Origin: Cellulomonas fimi ATCC 484
GTDB taxonomy: Bacteria; Actinomycetota; Actinomycetes; Actinomycetales; Cellulomonadaceae
Reading direction: 5' to 3'
Length of the DNA stretch: 64,000 nucleotides
NCBI RefSeq assembly: GCF_000212695.1
Contig: NC_015514.1
Location: 1,116,001 to 1,180,000, forward strand
The translations under genes were made by a program, and so were the position numbers. Shown in pieces: positions 1 to 8,329 of this stretch; within the stretch, counting starts at the first letter, position 1; each line of letters begins with the position of its first letter. The notes beneath the pieces are model-generated. The model did no database searches, had not been told where the DNA came from, and saw only the letters and a list, made by a program, of their open reading frames with translations.

Positions 1-188
1 TGTACCCGGACGGTGGCGACGTGACGGTCGCCGACCTGGTCGCGAAGGGTGCGGTCCGCAAGGGCCAGCCCGTCAAGGTGCTCGGCACCGGCGAGCTGAC
101 GGTCAAGGTCTCCGTCGCCGTGGACGCCTACTCGGCGTCGGCGAAGGAGAAGATCGTGGCCGCCGGCGGCAGCGTCGCGCAGGACTGA
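1..188 (+). CDS. rplO: 50S ribosomal protein L15, C-terminal part (cut by window start)
   Basis: The last 61 residues of uL15 are visible, reading in frame from base 3 to the TGA at 186-188. The segment has the KVLGTGEL block and the closing [13 protein letters not shown] block that end bacterial L15, a 23S rRNA-binding protein of the large subunit. Its place directly before secY is the standard end of the spc operon. The N-terminal two thirds lie outside the window. Confidence 0.93.
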   Translation, partial: YPDGGDVTVADLVAKGAVRKGQPVKVLGTGELTVKVSVAVDAYSASAKEKIVAAGGSVAQD

Positions 189-196
189 TCGCCGGA

Positions 197-240
197 CGAG
201 GCCGGTGGGATCTCACTTCCCACCGGCCTCGTTCCGTTTG
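197..240 (+). terminator. Hairpin between rplO and secY
   Basis: A perfect 14-bp inverted repeat (197-210 with 218-231, loop of 7) is followed by a T-rich tail at 232-239. This is a good intrinsic terminator or attenuator. It could lower secY-adk-map expression relative to the ribosomal protein genes upstream. Confidence 0.8.
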
Positions 241-351
241 TCGTCAGGCATCCGTTAGGGTGCCTCGTTGCCCCGCGTCGTGGCGGGGGTGCACGGTCCG
301 GGACCGCCCGGGTCGTACGAGATGCCGCCCTCGGCGGCCCAGGAGGACCAG

Positions 352-1650
352 GTGCTCAGCGCATTCGTCCGGGCGTTCAGGACGCCCGACCTGCGGCGCA
401 AGCTGCTCTTCACGATCGGGATCATGGTGATCTTCCGGGTCGGCTCGTTCCTGCCGACCCCGGGCGTGAGCTATCCGAACGTGCAGGCCTGCATCGACCA
501 GACGCAGGGGTCGAACGACCTGCTCGGCCTGGTGAACCTGTTCAGCGGGGGAGCGCTCCTGCAGCTCTCCGTCTTCGCGCTCGGGATCATGCCGTACATC
601 ACGGCGAGCATCATCATCCAGCTGCTGCGCGTGGTCATCCCGCGCTTCGAGGAGCTGCACCGCGAGGGCCAGTCGGGGACGGCGAAGCTCACGCAGTACA
701 CGCGGTACCTGACGATCGCGCTGGCGATCCTGCAGTCGACGACGATCATCACGATCGCGCGCAGCGGCCAGCTGTTCCAGGGCTGCACCGTCGACGTCAT
801 CCCCGACTCGAGCTGGGTCACGCTGCTCATCATGGTCATCACCATGACCGCGGGCACCGGCCTGATCATGTGGCTCGGCGAGCTCATCACCGAGCGCGGC
901 GTCGGCAACGGCATGTCGCTGCTCATTTTCACGTCGATCGCCGCGAGCTTCCCGACGGCCATGTGGTCGATCGCGGGTGGCGACAACGGCGCGACGAAGT
1001 TCGTCGTCGTGCTCGCGATCGTCGTGCTCGTCATCGGCCTGGTCGTGTTCGTCGAGCAGTCGCAGCGCCGCATCCCCGTCCAGTACGCCAAGCGCATGGT
1101 CGGGCGCCGCATGTACGGCGGGTCGAGCACCTACATCCCGATCAAGATCAACATGGCCGGCGTCATCCCGGTCATCTTCGCCTCGTCGCTGCTGGCGGTC
1201 CCCGGGCTCATCGCCCAGTTCGGCGACCCGGCCGCGGGCTGGGTGCAGTGGGTGTCCCGCTACATCGCGGACCCGGCCTCGCCGTGGCACATCGCGATCT
1301 ACGTCGTCCTCATCATCTTCTTCTGCTACTTCTACACGGCGATCACGTTCAACCCGGACGAGGTCGCGGACAACATGAAGAAGTACGGCGGCTTCATCCC
1401 CGGCATCCGTGCCGGCCGCCCGACCGCCGAGTACCTCGACTACGTCATCACGCGCATCACGGCGCCCGGGTCGGTGTACCTGGCCCTCGTCGCGCTGATC
1501 CCGACGATCGCGTTCATCGTCCTCGAGGTCGGCACCAACATCCCGTTCGGCGGCTCGTCGATCCTCATCGTCGTCGGTGTGGGTCTGGAGACCGTCAAGC
1601 AGATCGAGTCGCAGCTGCAGCAGCGGCACTACGAAGGGTTCCTGCGGTGA
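352..1650 (+). CDS. secY: Protein translocase subunit SecY
   Basis: This is the channel-forming subunit of the SecYEG preprotein translocase in the cytoplasmic membrane, with the usual ten hydrophobic helices in 432 residues. Family blocks visible are RTPDLRRKLLFTIGIM at the N-terminus, the plug-region segment LLGLVNLFSGGALLQLSVFALGIMP and the cytoplasmic loop GNGMSLLIF. I chose the GTG at 352 because AGGAGG lies at 341-346, five bases upstream, and homologues begin LSAF.RAFRTPDLRRK. The in-frame GTG at 268 would add 28 residues that do not look like SecY. The stop overlaps the adk start (GTGA), so the two are probably translationally coupled. Confidence 0.97.
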   Translation: MLSAFVRAFRTPDLRRKLLFTIGIMVIFRVGSFLPTPGVSYPNVQACIDQTQGSNDLLGLVNLFSGGALLQLSVFALGIMPYITASIIIQLLRVVIPRFEELHREGQSGTAKLTQYTRYLTIALAILQSTTIITIARSGQLFQGCTVDVIPDSSWVTLLIMVITMTAGTGLIMWLGELITERGVGNGMSLLIFTSIAASFPTAMWSIAGGDNGATKFVVVLAIVVLVIGLVVFVEQSQRRIPVQYAKRMVGRRMYGGSSTYIPIKINMAGVIPVIFASSLLAVPGLIAQFGDPAAGWVQWVSRYIADPASPWHIAIYVVLIIFFCYFYTAITFNPDEVADNMKKYGGFIPGIRAGRPTAEYLDYVITRITAPGSVYLALVALIPTIAFIVLEVGTNIPFGGSSILIVVGVGLETVKQIESQLQQRHYEGFLR

Positions 1651-2219
1651 CCGCTCGTCTCGTCCTCCTCGGCCCTCCCGGAGCAGGCAAGGGCACGCAG
1701 GCCGCGCGCCTCGCCGAGAAGCTCGGTGTCCCGGCGATCTCGACGGGCGACATCTTCCGCGCCAACATCAAGGGCGGCACGGAGCTGGGCAAGAAGGTCC
1801 AGGCGATCACGGCCTCGGGCGCCCTCGTCCCGGACGAGCTCACGAACGACCTCGTGCGCGACCGCCTCGCGCAGGCCGACACCGCCGACGGGTTCCTGCT
1901 CGACGGCTACCCCCGCAACGTGGCCCAGGTCGCGGCGCTCGACGAGATCCTCGGCGAGCGCGCCGTCGACCTCGCCGTGGAGATCACCGCCGACCCGGAC
2001 GTCGTGGTCGGGCGTCTGCTCAAGCGGGCCGAGATCGAGGGCCGCGAGGACGACACCGAGGACGTGATCCGGCACCGGCTCGACGTGTACGCCGAGCAGA
2101 CGGCGCCGATCTCGGCGGTCTACGCGGAGCGCGGGCTGCTGGTCCAGGTCGACGGCATCGGCGACGTCGACGAGGTCACCGAGCGTCTGCTCGCCGCGAT
2201 CGGTCCCGCGACCCGCTGA
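1647..2219 (+). CDS. adk: Adenylate kinase
   Basis: This cytosolic enzyme interconverts AMP + ATP and 2 ADP. The protein has 190 residues, the short form without the zinc-type LID insertion. The P-loop GPPGAGKGTQA lies at residues 9-19, followed by the AMP-binding TGDIFRANI and the DGYPRN motif. Its GTG start overlaps the secY stop by four bases and it has no separate ribosome site beyond the end of secY. secY-adk-map is the conserved order. Confidence 0.97.
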   Translation: MTARLVLLGPPGAGKGTQAARLAEKLGVPAISTGDIFRANIKGGTELGKKVQAITASGALVPDELTNDLVRDRLAQADTADGFLLDGYPRNVAQVAALDEILGERAVDLAVEITADPDVVVGRLLKRAEIEGREDDTEDVIRHRLDVYAEQTAPISAVYAERGLLVQVDGIGDVDEVTERLLAAIGPATR

Positions 2220-2258
2220 GGCGGGTCGTCCTGGTGACCGCCGACCTGGTGGTGTCGC

Positions 2259-3101
2259 GTGTTCGGTCGTGAGCGCATCGAGTACAAGTCCCCGGACCAG
2301 GTGCGCGTCATGCGGCGTGCGGGCCTGGTGGTCGCCGACGCTCTCGCCGCGGTGCGCGAGCACGTCCGCCCGGGCGTGACGACGGCCGACCTCGACGCGG
2401 TCGCCGCGAAGGTCATCGCCGACGCCGGAGCGACGCCGTCGTTCCTCGGCTACCACGGCTACCCGGCGACGCTGTGCGTCTCCGTCAACGACGAGGTGGT
2501 GCACGGCATCCCGGGCTCGCGCGTGCTCGAGCCGGGTGACGTCGTGTCCGTCGACTGCGGTGCGGTCGTCGACGGCTGGCACGGCGACTCCGCCGTCACG
2601 ATCGTGCTCGAGGGGGCTGACCCGGCCGACCTCGACCTCGCAGCGACCACGGAGCAGGCGATGTGGGCCGGCATCGCCGCCCTGGCCACGGCCGAGCGCC
2701 TGGGTGCGGTGGGGGAGGCCGTCGAGGACGTCGTCGACGCGGCCGCCGCCGAAGGGCGCAACGGCGGTCAGCGCTACGGCGTGGTCGAGGAGTACGTCGG
2801 CCACGGCATCGGCACGGCCATGCACCAGCCGCCCGACGTCCTCAACTACCGGACGCGTGACCGCGGACCGCGCGTGCGCCCCGGCCTGTGCGTGGCGATC
2901 GAGCCCATGGTCGTGCGTGGGCAGCGGTTCACGCAGGTCCTCGACGACGACTGGACCGTCGTGACGGTGGACGGCTCACGGGCGTCGCACTGGGAGCACA
3001 CGGTCGCGGTGGGCGAGGGCGGGCTGTGGGTCCTCACCGCTCGTGACGGTGGCGCGGCCGCGCTCGCCGCGCTGGGTGTCGAGGTCGCACCGCTCGACTG
3101 A
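2259..3101 (+). CDS. map: Type I methionine aminopeptidase
   Basis: This enzyme removes the initiator Met from nascent proteins. The 280-residue protein has the pita-bread fold signatures of type I enzymes: GYPATLCVSVNDEVVHGIP, the metal ligands in SVDCGAVVDGWHGDSAVT, the HGIGTAMH block, and the late Glu ligands in IEPMV and SHWEHTVAV. The start is a GTG 39 bases after adk with only a weak purine-rich site, so re-initiation from adk is plausible. No zinc-finger extension is present. Confidence 0.95.
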   Translation: MFGRERIEYKSPDQVRVMRRAGLVVADALAAVREHVRPGVTTADLDAVAAKVIADAGATPSFLGYHGYPATLCVSVNDEVVHGIPGSRVLEPGDVVSVDCGAVVDGWHGDSAVTIVLEGADPADLDLAATTEQAMWAGIAALATAERLGAVGEAVEDVVDAAAAEGRNGGQRYGVVEEYVGHGIGTAMHQPPDVLNYRTRDRGPRVRPGLCVAIEPMVVRGQRFTQVLDDDWTVVTVDGSRASHWEHTVAVGEGGLWVLTARDGGAAALAALGVEVAPLD

Positions 3102-3115
3102 GCCGACGGATCCTC

Positions 3116-3260
3116 GGCGTGCGACCGGTCCCCAGCCCGTGACCGGTCGACGGCGTCCGAGCCGTCTCCGGCCTGCGACTGGTCGTCGGCGTGCGACCGA
3201 GAGCGGGCGTCCGACCCCGTCGACGGCGTCCGACCCGTCTCCGGCGTGCCCCTGGTCGTG
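3116..3260. repeat. Degenerate 18-bp tandem array downstream of map
   Basis: About eight imperfect units of 18 bp (one of 19) run head to tail from 3116. Most start GGCGT(C/G)CGAC and continue with CGGTC, CGTCTCC or TGGTCGTC. The best-matching pair is 3152-3169 and 3225-3242. Because 18 is a multiple of three, every frame gives a hexapeptide period, but no frame has a credible gene start. Confidence 0.75.
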
Positions 3261-3659
3261 GCGTGCGGACGTTCCTGCGGGCGTCCGGCGTCGGGAGGGT
3301 GACGACCCGTCGTGTGCGGCTGACGTCCGGGGGTCGTGGGGGGCGAGCGCAGCCCCCGGGGACCGGCGCGTGCGCGCGCGGCTGGACCGGTTGCCCCCGG
3401 GGGCCGCACCGGCCGCTCCGGGCGCACCACACGATCGGGTGAACACGTGTCCAACAGCCGTCCGATTGCATCCCACCTGCGCAAATGGCCCCACGCGGTC
3501 CGGTTTGTCGGATAGTGTGCCCGCGGCGGGTTCGTCCTCCCGCCAGGACCGCCTTCGCACCTCGTCGCCCACCCGCGGCGAGGTGCTCGTGCGCGGTCCG
3601 CCGGCCACGCAGGCGTGCGCCCCTCGTCATGCCTGCCGCACAACGATGGGTTGGTCCCT
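3261..3659. other. Non-coding stretch before the wall-protein gene
   Basis: I see no gene here. The last 220 bases are less GC-extreme than the surroundings, and a TAGTGT hexamer at 3514-3519 could be a -10 element for the wall-protein gene. No convincing -35 or ribosome binding site is visible. A GTG at 3615 is in frame with the following gene but would put hydrophilic residues ahead of a good signal peptide. Confidence 0.4.
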
Positions 3660-4589
3660 ATGCAGCGCAGCAGCCGTCCGTCCGTCCGTTCCCACGCCCG
3701 GCGGCTCGCCGCCGTCGGGACGACCGTCCTCGCCGCCGGCGTGCTCGCCGCGGCGCCGGCTGCGGCGGGCGTCTCGGCTCACGGCGGCTCCGACGGGTAC
3801 CGCGACGGGTCGACGCGCACGACGACTGCCCCGACGCCCAAGCCCTCCGAGCAGCCCCGCCCGACGCGCGGCGGTCCGACCGCGACGGCGGCGTACGTCT
3901 ACCTCAAGCTCGACCCGTCGAAGGGCGCGTACTGGGAGAACTCGGGGCAGCAGTACCTCGTCGCGGCGTGGGAGGGCGCCGAGTGGCGCAACATCACGTG
4001 GGAGCAGATCCGTGACGCGGTGCCCGTCGAGGTCTGCGGGGCCGGCTGGGCCGTGCAGGAGGACGCCGCGTACGGCGGCACCGAGGTGTTCACGGACTCC
4101 GAGGCGCCCCACTACCCGGACGGCGTGCTGAAGTGGACGGACAAGGGCGGGCCGCTGTTCGACGCGGACCACTGGGACCTGGAGGAGCACGTCGGGGCCG
4201 TCCCGGACTGCGCCCCGACCTACCCGGTGCCGACGCCCACGCCCACGCCGTCGGTGCCGCCCGTGCCGACCCCCACGCCGACGGTGACGCAGTCGGGCCC
4301 GACGCCGAGCGCCACGCCGACGACGACCCCGTCCGCCGTGCCCGCCCCGACGTCCTCCGCGACGCCCGCGCCGACGACCACGCCCACGTCGGAGGTGCTC
4401 GCCGCGACGCCGCGCCCGACGCCGTCCGCCACGGTCCGTTCGGAGGTGCTCGCCGCGGGTGACGCGGCGCTGGCCACGACGGGCTCGACCGTCCTCCCCG
4501 TGGCGATCGGGGCCGGGGTCCTGGTGGCCGCCGGTGGTGTGCTCGTCGCCCTGCGGCAGCGTCGTCGGTCGAACGGCTCCGACGCCTGA
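3660..4589 (+). CDS. Secreted, sortase-anchored wall protein (LATTG sorting signal)
   Basis: The predicted protein has 309 residues. An Arg-rich start and hydrophobic stretch form a signal peptide ending near APAAA (about residue 37). A unique folded region of about 110 residues (AYVYLKLD to DLEEHVGAVPDC) has two Cys and many Trp/Tyr. About 90 residues of Pro/Thr/Ser linker follow. LATTG at 271-275, a hydrophobic helix and an RQRRR tail complete a cell-wall sorting signal of the LAxTG type used by actinobacterial class E sortases. The folded region is unknown to me. The gene sits between map and infA, where most actinobacteria have none. The start at 3660 was chosen to fit the signal peptide. 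Confidence 0.8.
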   Translation: MQRSSRPSVRSHARRLAAVGTTVLAAGVLAAAPAAAGVSAHGGSDGYRDGSTRTTTAPTPKPSEQPRPTRGGPTATAAYVYLKLDPSKGAYWENSGQQYLVAAWEGAEWRNITWEQIRDAVPVEVCGAGWAVQEDAAYGGTEVFTDSEAPHYPDGVLKWTDKGGPLFDADHWDLEEHVGAVPDCAPTYPVPTPTPTPSVPPVPTPTPTVTQSGPTPSATPTTTPSAVPAPTSSATPAPTTTPTSEVLAATPRPTPSATVRSEVLAAGDAALATTGSTVLPVAIGAGVLVAAGGVLVALRQRRRSNGSDA

Positions 4590-4981
4590 CGCGTCGCCCC
4601 GGCACATGATGGCCGGTGAGCTCCCTGCGGGTGGGCTCGCCGGCCGTCGTGCTGTCCGGGCGCACCCGGCACCCGCCGACGGCCGGTCCCGCACCGGGGG
4701 GGCGCCCTGCGTCGAGGACCGAGGCGCGGTGCACGTCGCTGCGCGCCGCAGCGGTGCCGGCGGCGGCTCCTGGCGGGGGACCGGCGGTTTCGTCCATCGT
4801 GCCGGATGCCGTACCATGGTCCGTTGGGTGTGTGCCCGAACATCGTCGCGCGACAGGTCTCCTTCCCGGGGCCTCACCGTGGCGGGGCAGCACTCTCCAC
4901 GAACGCCGGTCCCGTCCCCGCACGCGCGGGGGCCACGGCTGACGTGGGCTGATCGAAACCGACCGACAGTTAGCGGAGGAC
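4590..4981. other. Non-coding leader region of the infA operon
   Basis: No gene is supported here. The stretch holds the putative infA promoter (4789-4817), an untranslated leader of about 155 bases and the infA ribosome site GGAGG just before 4982. Confidence 0.5.
4789..4817 (+). promoter_or_regulatory. Putative promoter of the infA-rplQ (alpha) operon
   Basis: TACCAT at 4812-4817 is a good actinobacterial -10. TTCGTC at 4789-4794 is a weak -35 at a 17-base spacing. It lies where a promoter is needed, because the wall-protein gene and repeats separate infA from map. Confidence 0.45.
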
Positions 4982-5203
4982 ATGGCGAAGAAGGACGGTG
5001 TCATCGAGATCGAGGGCAGCGTCGTGGAGGCTCTGCCGAACGCGATGTTCCGCGTGGAGCTCACCAACGGCCACAAGGTGCTCGCCCACATCTCGGGCAA
5101 GATGCGTCAGCACTACATCCGCATCCTCCCGGAGGACCGGGTGGTCGTGGAGCTGAGCCCGTACGACCTGTCCCGCGGTCGAATCGTCTACCGCTACAAG
5201 TAA
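4982..5203 (+). CDS. infA: Translation initiation factor IF-1
   Basis: This is a 73-residue OB-fold protein that binds the 30S A site during initiation. The whole sequence follows the family: [12 protein letters not shown], then [23 protein letters not shown] and [26 protein letters not shown] strong GGAGG precedes the ATG. It is the first gene of the alpha operon here. Confidence 0.98.
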   Translation: MAKKDGVIEIEGSVVEALPNAMFRVELTNGHKVLAHISGKMRQHYIRILPEDRVVVELSPYDLSRGRIVYRYK

Positions 5204-5267
5204 CCACCACTCGAACACGCCGTCACGCCCCCGGGAACGGGGGTCCACGGCGGCGGAGGAACACGCG

Positions 5268-5381
5268 ATGAAGGTCAAGCCCAGCGTCAAGAAGATCTGC
5301 GACAAGTGCAAGGTGATCCGCCGGCACGGTCGCGTCCAGGTGATCTGCGAGAACCTGCGCCACAAGCAGCGCCAGGGCTGA
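5268..5381 (+). CDS. rpmJ: 50S ribosomal protein L36
   Basis: A 37-residue protein beginning [15 protein letters not shown] and ending HKQRQG. It keeps the zinc ribbon pattern C-x2-C, C, H typical of the zinc-binding form of L36. GGAGGA lies about ten bases before the ATG. It sits 64 bases after infA, as expected. Confidence 0.97.
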   Translation: MKVKPSVKKICDKCKVIRRHGRVQVICENLRHKQRQG

Positions 5382-5394
5382 CGCCCTGACGTGG

Positions 5395-5560
5395 GCCGCG
5401 GACGGTGTCCGCGGCACAGGTCGAGCAGCACCACCGGTCCCCACGGGGACCACGGCCCCTCGGGGCCGGCAAGCGCACCGCCACTCCGGCCGGTGCCGGG
5501 CTCCACGCCTGGCCGGGCCGGCGAACCCTCGGTCGGAGGCCGGGGCCCGCAGCACGCGGG
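5395..5560 (+). promoter_or_regulatory. Highly structured rpmJ-rpsM spacer (possible r-protein leader RNA)
   Basis: The 226-base spacer holds several near-perfect hairpins in series: a 9-bp stem with 3-base loop (5395-5415), a 7-bp stem with 2-base loop (5436-5451), a 6-bp stem with 2-base loop (5454-5467) and a 5-bp stem (5546-5560). This packing ahead of rpsM suggests an RNA control element or processing site. The function is inferred only. Confidence 0.4.
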
Positions 5561-5607
5561 AGGGCGGTGCGGAAGACCTCCGACGCAGTTCAGGAGCCAC
5601 CAGGCAC

Positions 5608-5988
5608 ATGGCACGTCTCATCGGCGTCGACCTCCCCCGCGAGAAGCGGCTGGAGATCGCGCTCACCTACATCTACGGGGTCGGCCGCACGCGCGCCCAG
5701 CAGACCCTCGCCGCCACGGGCATCAGCCCCGACGTCCGCGTGAAGGACCTCGGGGACACCGAGCTCGTCGCGCTGCGTGACTACCTCGAGGGCAACTTCA
5801 AGCTCGAGGGTGACCTCCGTCGCGAGGTCGCCGCGGACATCCGCCGCAAGGTCGAGATCGGCTGCTACGAGGGCCTCCGCCACCGCCGTGGCCTTCCCGT
5901 GCGCGGTCAGCGCACGAAGACCAACGCGCGCACCCGCAAGGGCCCGAAGCGCACCGTCGCCGGCAAGAAGAAGGCCGGGCGCAAGTAA
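5608..5988 (+). CDS. rpsM: 30S ribosomal protein S13
   Basis: A 126-residue protein of the small-subunit head that contacts 16S rRNA and the P-site tRNA. It shows [22 protein letters not shown], the helix-two-turn-helix region and the basic tail [27 protein letters not shown] is 11 bases before the ATG. It follows the structured spacer and precedes rpsK by 86 bases. Confidence 0.98.
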   Translation: MARLIGVDLPREKRLEIALTYIYGVGRTRAQQTLAATGISPDVRVKDLGDTELVALRDYLEGNFKLEGDLRREVAADIRRKVEIGCYEGLRHRRGLPVRGQRTKTNARTRKGPKRTVAGKKKAGRK

Positions 5989-6074
5989 CCCGCCCGTCCC
6001 GCGAGGACCACGCCCCACGGCGCGTGTCCCGGGACGCCGGCACAGCAGCCTGACGACCACGAGAGAAGAAGCAG

Positions 6075-6476
6075 ATGCCTCCCAAGACCCGCAGTTCCGT
6101 GCGCAAGCCGCGCCGCAAGGAGAAGAAGAACGTCTCCCACGGCCAGGCGCACATCAAGAGCACGTTCAACAACACCATCGTCTCCATCACGGACCCCTCG
6201 GGTGCCGTGATCGCGTGGGCGTCCTCCGGCCAGGTGGGCTTCAAGGGCTCGCGCAAGTCGACGCCGTTCGCCGCGCAGCTCGCCGCCGAGGCCGCTGCCC
6301 GTCGCGCGCAGGAGCACGGCATGCGCAAGGTCGACGTCTTCGTCAAGGGCCCCGGCTCGGGCCGTGAGACCGCGATCCGCTCGCTGCAGGCCACCGGCCT
6401 CGAGGTGGGCTCGATCCAGGACGTGACGCCGCAGGCGCACAACGGCTGCCGCCCGCCGAAGCGCCGCCGCGTCTGA
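6075..6476 (+). CDS. rpsK: 30S ribosomal protein S11
   Basis: A 133-residue platform protein of the 30S subunit. Conserved blocks include [15 protein letters not shown], the [15 protein letters not shown] segment and the tail [19 protein letters not shown] purine-rich GAGAGAAGAAG site precedes the ATG. In many bacteria rpsD follows; here rpoA follows directly after 150 bases, so S4 must be encoded elsewhere. Confidence 0.98.
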   Translation: MPPKTRSSVRKPRRKEKKNVSHGQAHIKSTFNNTIVSITDPSGAVIAWASSGQVGFKGSRKSTPFAAQLAAEAAARRAQEHGMRKVDVFVKGPGSGRETAIRSLQATGLEVGSIQDVTPQAHNGCRPPKRRRV

Positions 6477-6626
6477 CACCCGGCTCCGCCGTGGCCGGCG
6501 CTCGTCACCCGACGCACCGGCCACGGCGTCGCTCGTCCGACCCACCGGTCATGTGGACCGAGGCATGGCCGTCACGAAGTACTGCGGAGCGTCATATGGC
6601 GGACGCCCGCTGAGAGGAAACCCACC

Positions 6627-7637
6627 GTGCTCATCGCACAGCGCCCCACCCTGACCGAAGAGGTCATCTCGGAGAACCGCTCGCGGTTCTCCATCGAGCC
6701 GCTCGAGCCCGGCTTCGGCTACACGCTCGGCAACTCGCTGCGCCGGACGCTGCTGTCCTCCATCCCCGGTGCCGCCGTCACGTCCATCCGGATCGACGGC
6801 GTGCTGCACGAGTTCTCCACCGTGCCGGGTGTCAAGGAGGACGTCACCGAGATCATCCTCAACATCAAGAACCTCGTCGTCTCCTCGGAGAACGACGAGC
6901 CGGTCGTGATGTACCTGCGCAAGCAGGGTTCGGGCGTCGTCACCGCCGCCGACATCGTCCCGCCGGCAGGCGTCGAGGTGCACAACCCCGACCTGCACCT
7001 GGCGACGCTGAACGACAAGGGCAAGCTGGAGATCGAGCTCACGGTCGAGCGTGGCCGTGGCTACGTCTCCGCCGCCCAGAACAAGTCGTTCGAGGCCGAG
7101 ATCGGCCGGATCCCGGTCGACTCGATCTACTCGCCGGTGCTCAAGGTGACCTACAAGGTCGAGGCGACGCGTGTCGAGCAGCGGACGGACTTCGACAAGC
7201 TCATCGTCGACGTCGAGACGAAGGCGGCGATCAGCCCGCGCGACGCGCTCGCGTCGGCCGGCAAGACCCTCGTCGAGCTGTTCGGCCTGGCGCGCGAGCT
7301 CAACGTCGAGGCGGAGGGCATCGAGATCGGCCCGTCGCCGACCGACGCCGCGCTCGCCGCGGACCTCGCGCTGCCGATCGAGGACCTGCAGCTGACCATC
7401 CGGTCGTACAACTGCCTCAAGCGTGAGGGCATCCACACGGTGGGTGAGCTCGTGGCGCGCAGCGAGGCCGACCTGCTGGACATCCGCAACTTCGGTGCGA
7501 AGTCCATCACCGAGGTCAAGGAGAAGCTGGCCGAGCTCGGCCTGACGCTCAAGGACAGCCCGCTCGACTTCGACCCGACCGCGTCCGCCTACTACGGCGA
7601 GGACGAGGGCGACTTCGTCGAGGACGAGCAGTACTGA
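6627..7637 (+). CDS. rpoA: DNA-directed RNA polymerase subunit alpha
   Basis: A 336-residue protein. The N-terminal assembly domain includes [30 protein letters not shown] in the dimer interface. The C-terminal domain includes [37 protein letters not shown], which binds UP elements and activators. The start is GTG with AGAGGAAA upstream; homologues begin MLIAQRPTL. The acidic C-terminal tail is normal for actinobacteria. Confidence 0.98.
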   Translation: MLIAQRPTLTEEVISENRSRFSIEPLEPGFGYTLGNSLRRTLLSSIPGAAVTSIRIDGVLHEFSTVPGVKEDVTEIILNIKNLVVSSENDEPVVMYLRKQGSGVVTAADIVPPAGVEVHNPDLHLATLNDKGKLEIELTVERGRGYVSAAQNKSFEAEIGRIPVDSIYSPVLKVTYKVEATRVEQRTDFDKLIVDVETKAAISPRDALASAGKTLVELFGLARELNVEAEGIEIGPSPTDAALAADLALPIEDLQLTIRSYNCLKREGIHTVGELVARSEADLLDIRNFGAKSITEVKEKLAELGLTLKDSPLDFDPTASAYYGEDEGDFVEDEQY

Positions 7638-7710
7638 CGCCCGGGGAACGCGCACCCGGGTCTGACCCGGGCGCGCGTCGCCGATCACTGGAACTCAAGG
7701 AGTAGAGACC

Positions 7711-8232
7711 ATGCCCACGCCCACCAAGGGTCCCCGGCTCGGTGGCGGACCGGCGCACGAGCGTCTGATCCTCGCGAACCTCGCGACGCAGCTGTTCGAG
7801 CACAAGCGGATCACGACGACCGAGGCGAAGGCCAAGCGCCTGCGCCCCCTCGCCGAGCGCCTCGTCACCTTCGCCAAGCGCGGTGACCTGCACGCCCGCC
7901 GCCGTGTCCTGACCGTCGTCAAGGACAAGAGTGTCGTGCACACCCTGTTCACCGAGATCGCGCCGGCCGTCGCCGAGCGTCAGGGTGGCTACACGCGCAT
8001 CACGAAGATCGGTCCGCGCAAGGGCGACAACGCGCCCATGGCCGTGATCGAGCTCGTGCTCGAGCCGCTGTCGCCGAAGCAGGCCGTCGTCAAGGAGGCC
8101 ACGAAGGCCACCGCGAAGGCTGCCCCGAAGGCTGAGAAGAAGGACGCGAAGGTCGAGGAAGCGCCTGCCGCCGAGTCCACCGAGGCCCCGGCCGAGGAGA
8201 CCGCGACCGAGGGCGACGCCGACAAGGCCTGA
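7711..8232 (+). CDS. rplQ: 50S ribosomal protein L17 with acidic/Ala-rich C-terminal extension
   Basis: The first 120 residues are a complete L17 ([34 protein letters not shown]). About 50 extra residues follow, rich in Ala, Lys, Glu and Pro ([25 protein letters not shown]). Such tails occur in high-GC actinobacteria and are probably disordered. The gene ends the alpha operon and is followed 15 bases later by a strong terminator. truA, which follows rplQ in many relatives, is displaced by 2.5 kb. Confidence 0.97.
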   Translation: MPTPTKGPRLGGGPAHERLILANLATQLFEHKRITTTEAKAKRLRPLAERLVTFAKRGDLHARRRVLTVVKDKSVVHTLFTEIAPAVAERQGGYTRITKIGPRKGDNAPMAVIELVLEPLSPKQAVVKEATKATAKAAPKAEKKDAKVEEAPAAESTEAPAEETATEGDADKA

Positions 8233-8247
8233 GCCCTCCACCGCAGC

Positions 8248-8286
8248 ACGACGGGCCCGGAACCGCACAGGTTCCGGGCCCGTCGT
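8248..8286 (+). terminator. Terminator of the alpha operon
   Basis: A perfect 17-bp stem (8248-8264 with 8270-8286) closes on a 5-base loop right after rplQ. There is no T tract, but the stem is very strong, as is common in high-GC genomes. Confidence 0.82.
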
Positions 8287-8317
8287 CGGTCCCAGACCCG
8301 GACGCCCCACGCGGTCG

Positions 8318-8323
8318 TAGGGT
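8318..8323 (+). promoter_or_regulatory. -10 hexamer TAGGGT, leaderless promoter for 8330
   Basis: The hexamer ends 6 bases before the ATG at 8330, so transcription should start at or beside the start codon. There is no Shine-Dalgarno sequence. Confidence 0.6.
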
Positions 8324-8329
8324 CGGGGC

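Noticed and set aside
268..351. Upstream GTG start for secY adding 28 residues
   Set aside because: The added residues are unlike SecY, and AGGAGG sits five bases before the GTG at 352.
244..1629. Long minus-strand open frame of 461 codons antisense to secY
   Set aside because: The translation is Arg/Asp-rich shadow sequence typical of the reverse of a high-GC gene; secY on the plus strand is unmistakable.
2846..3643. Minus-strand frame with hexapeptide repeats over the 18-bp array
   Set aside because: It overlaps the map 3' end, has no promoter or ribosome site, and outside the repeat the residues are not protein-like.
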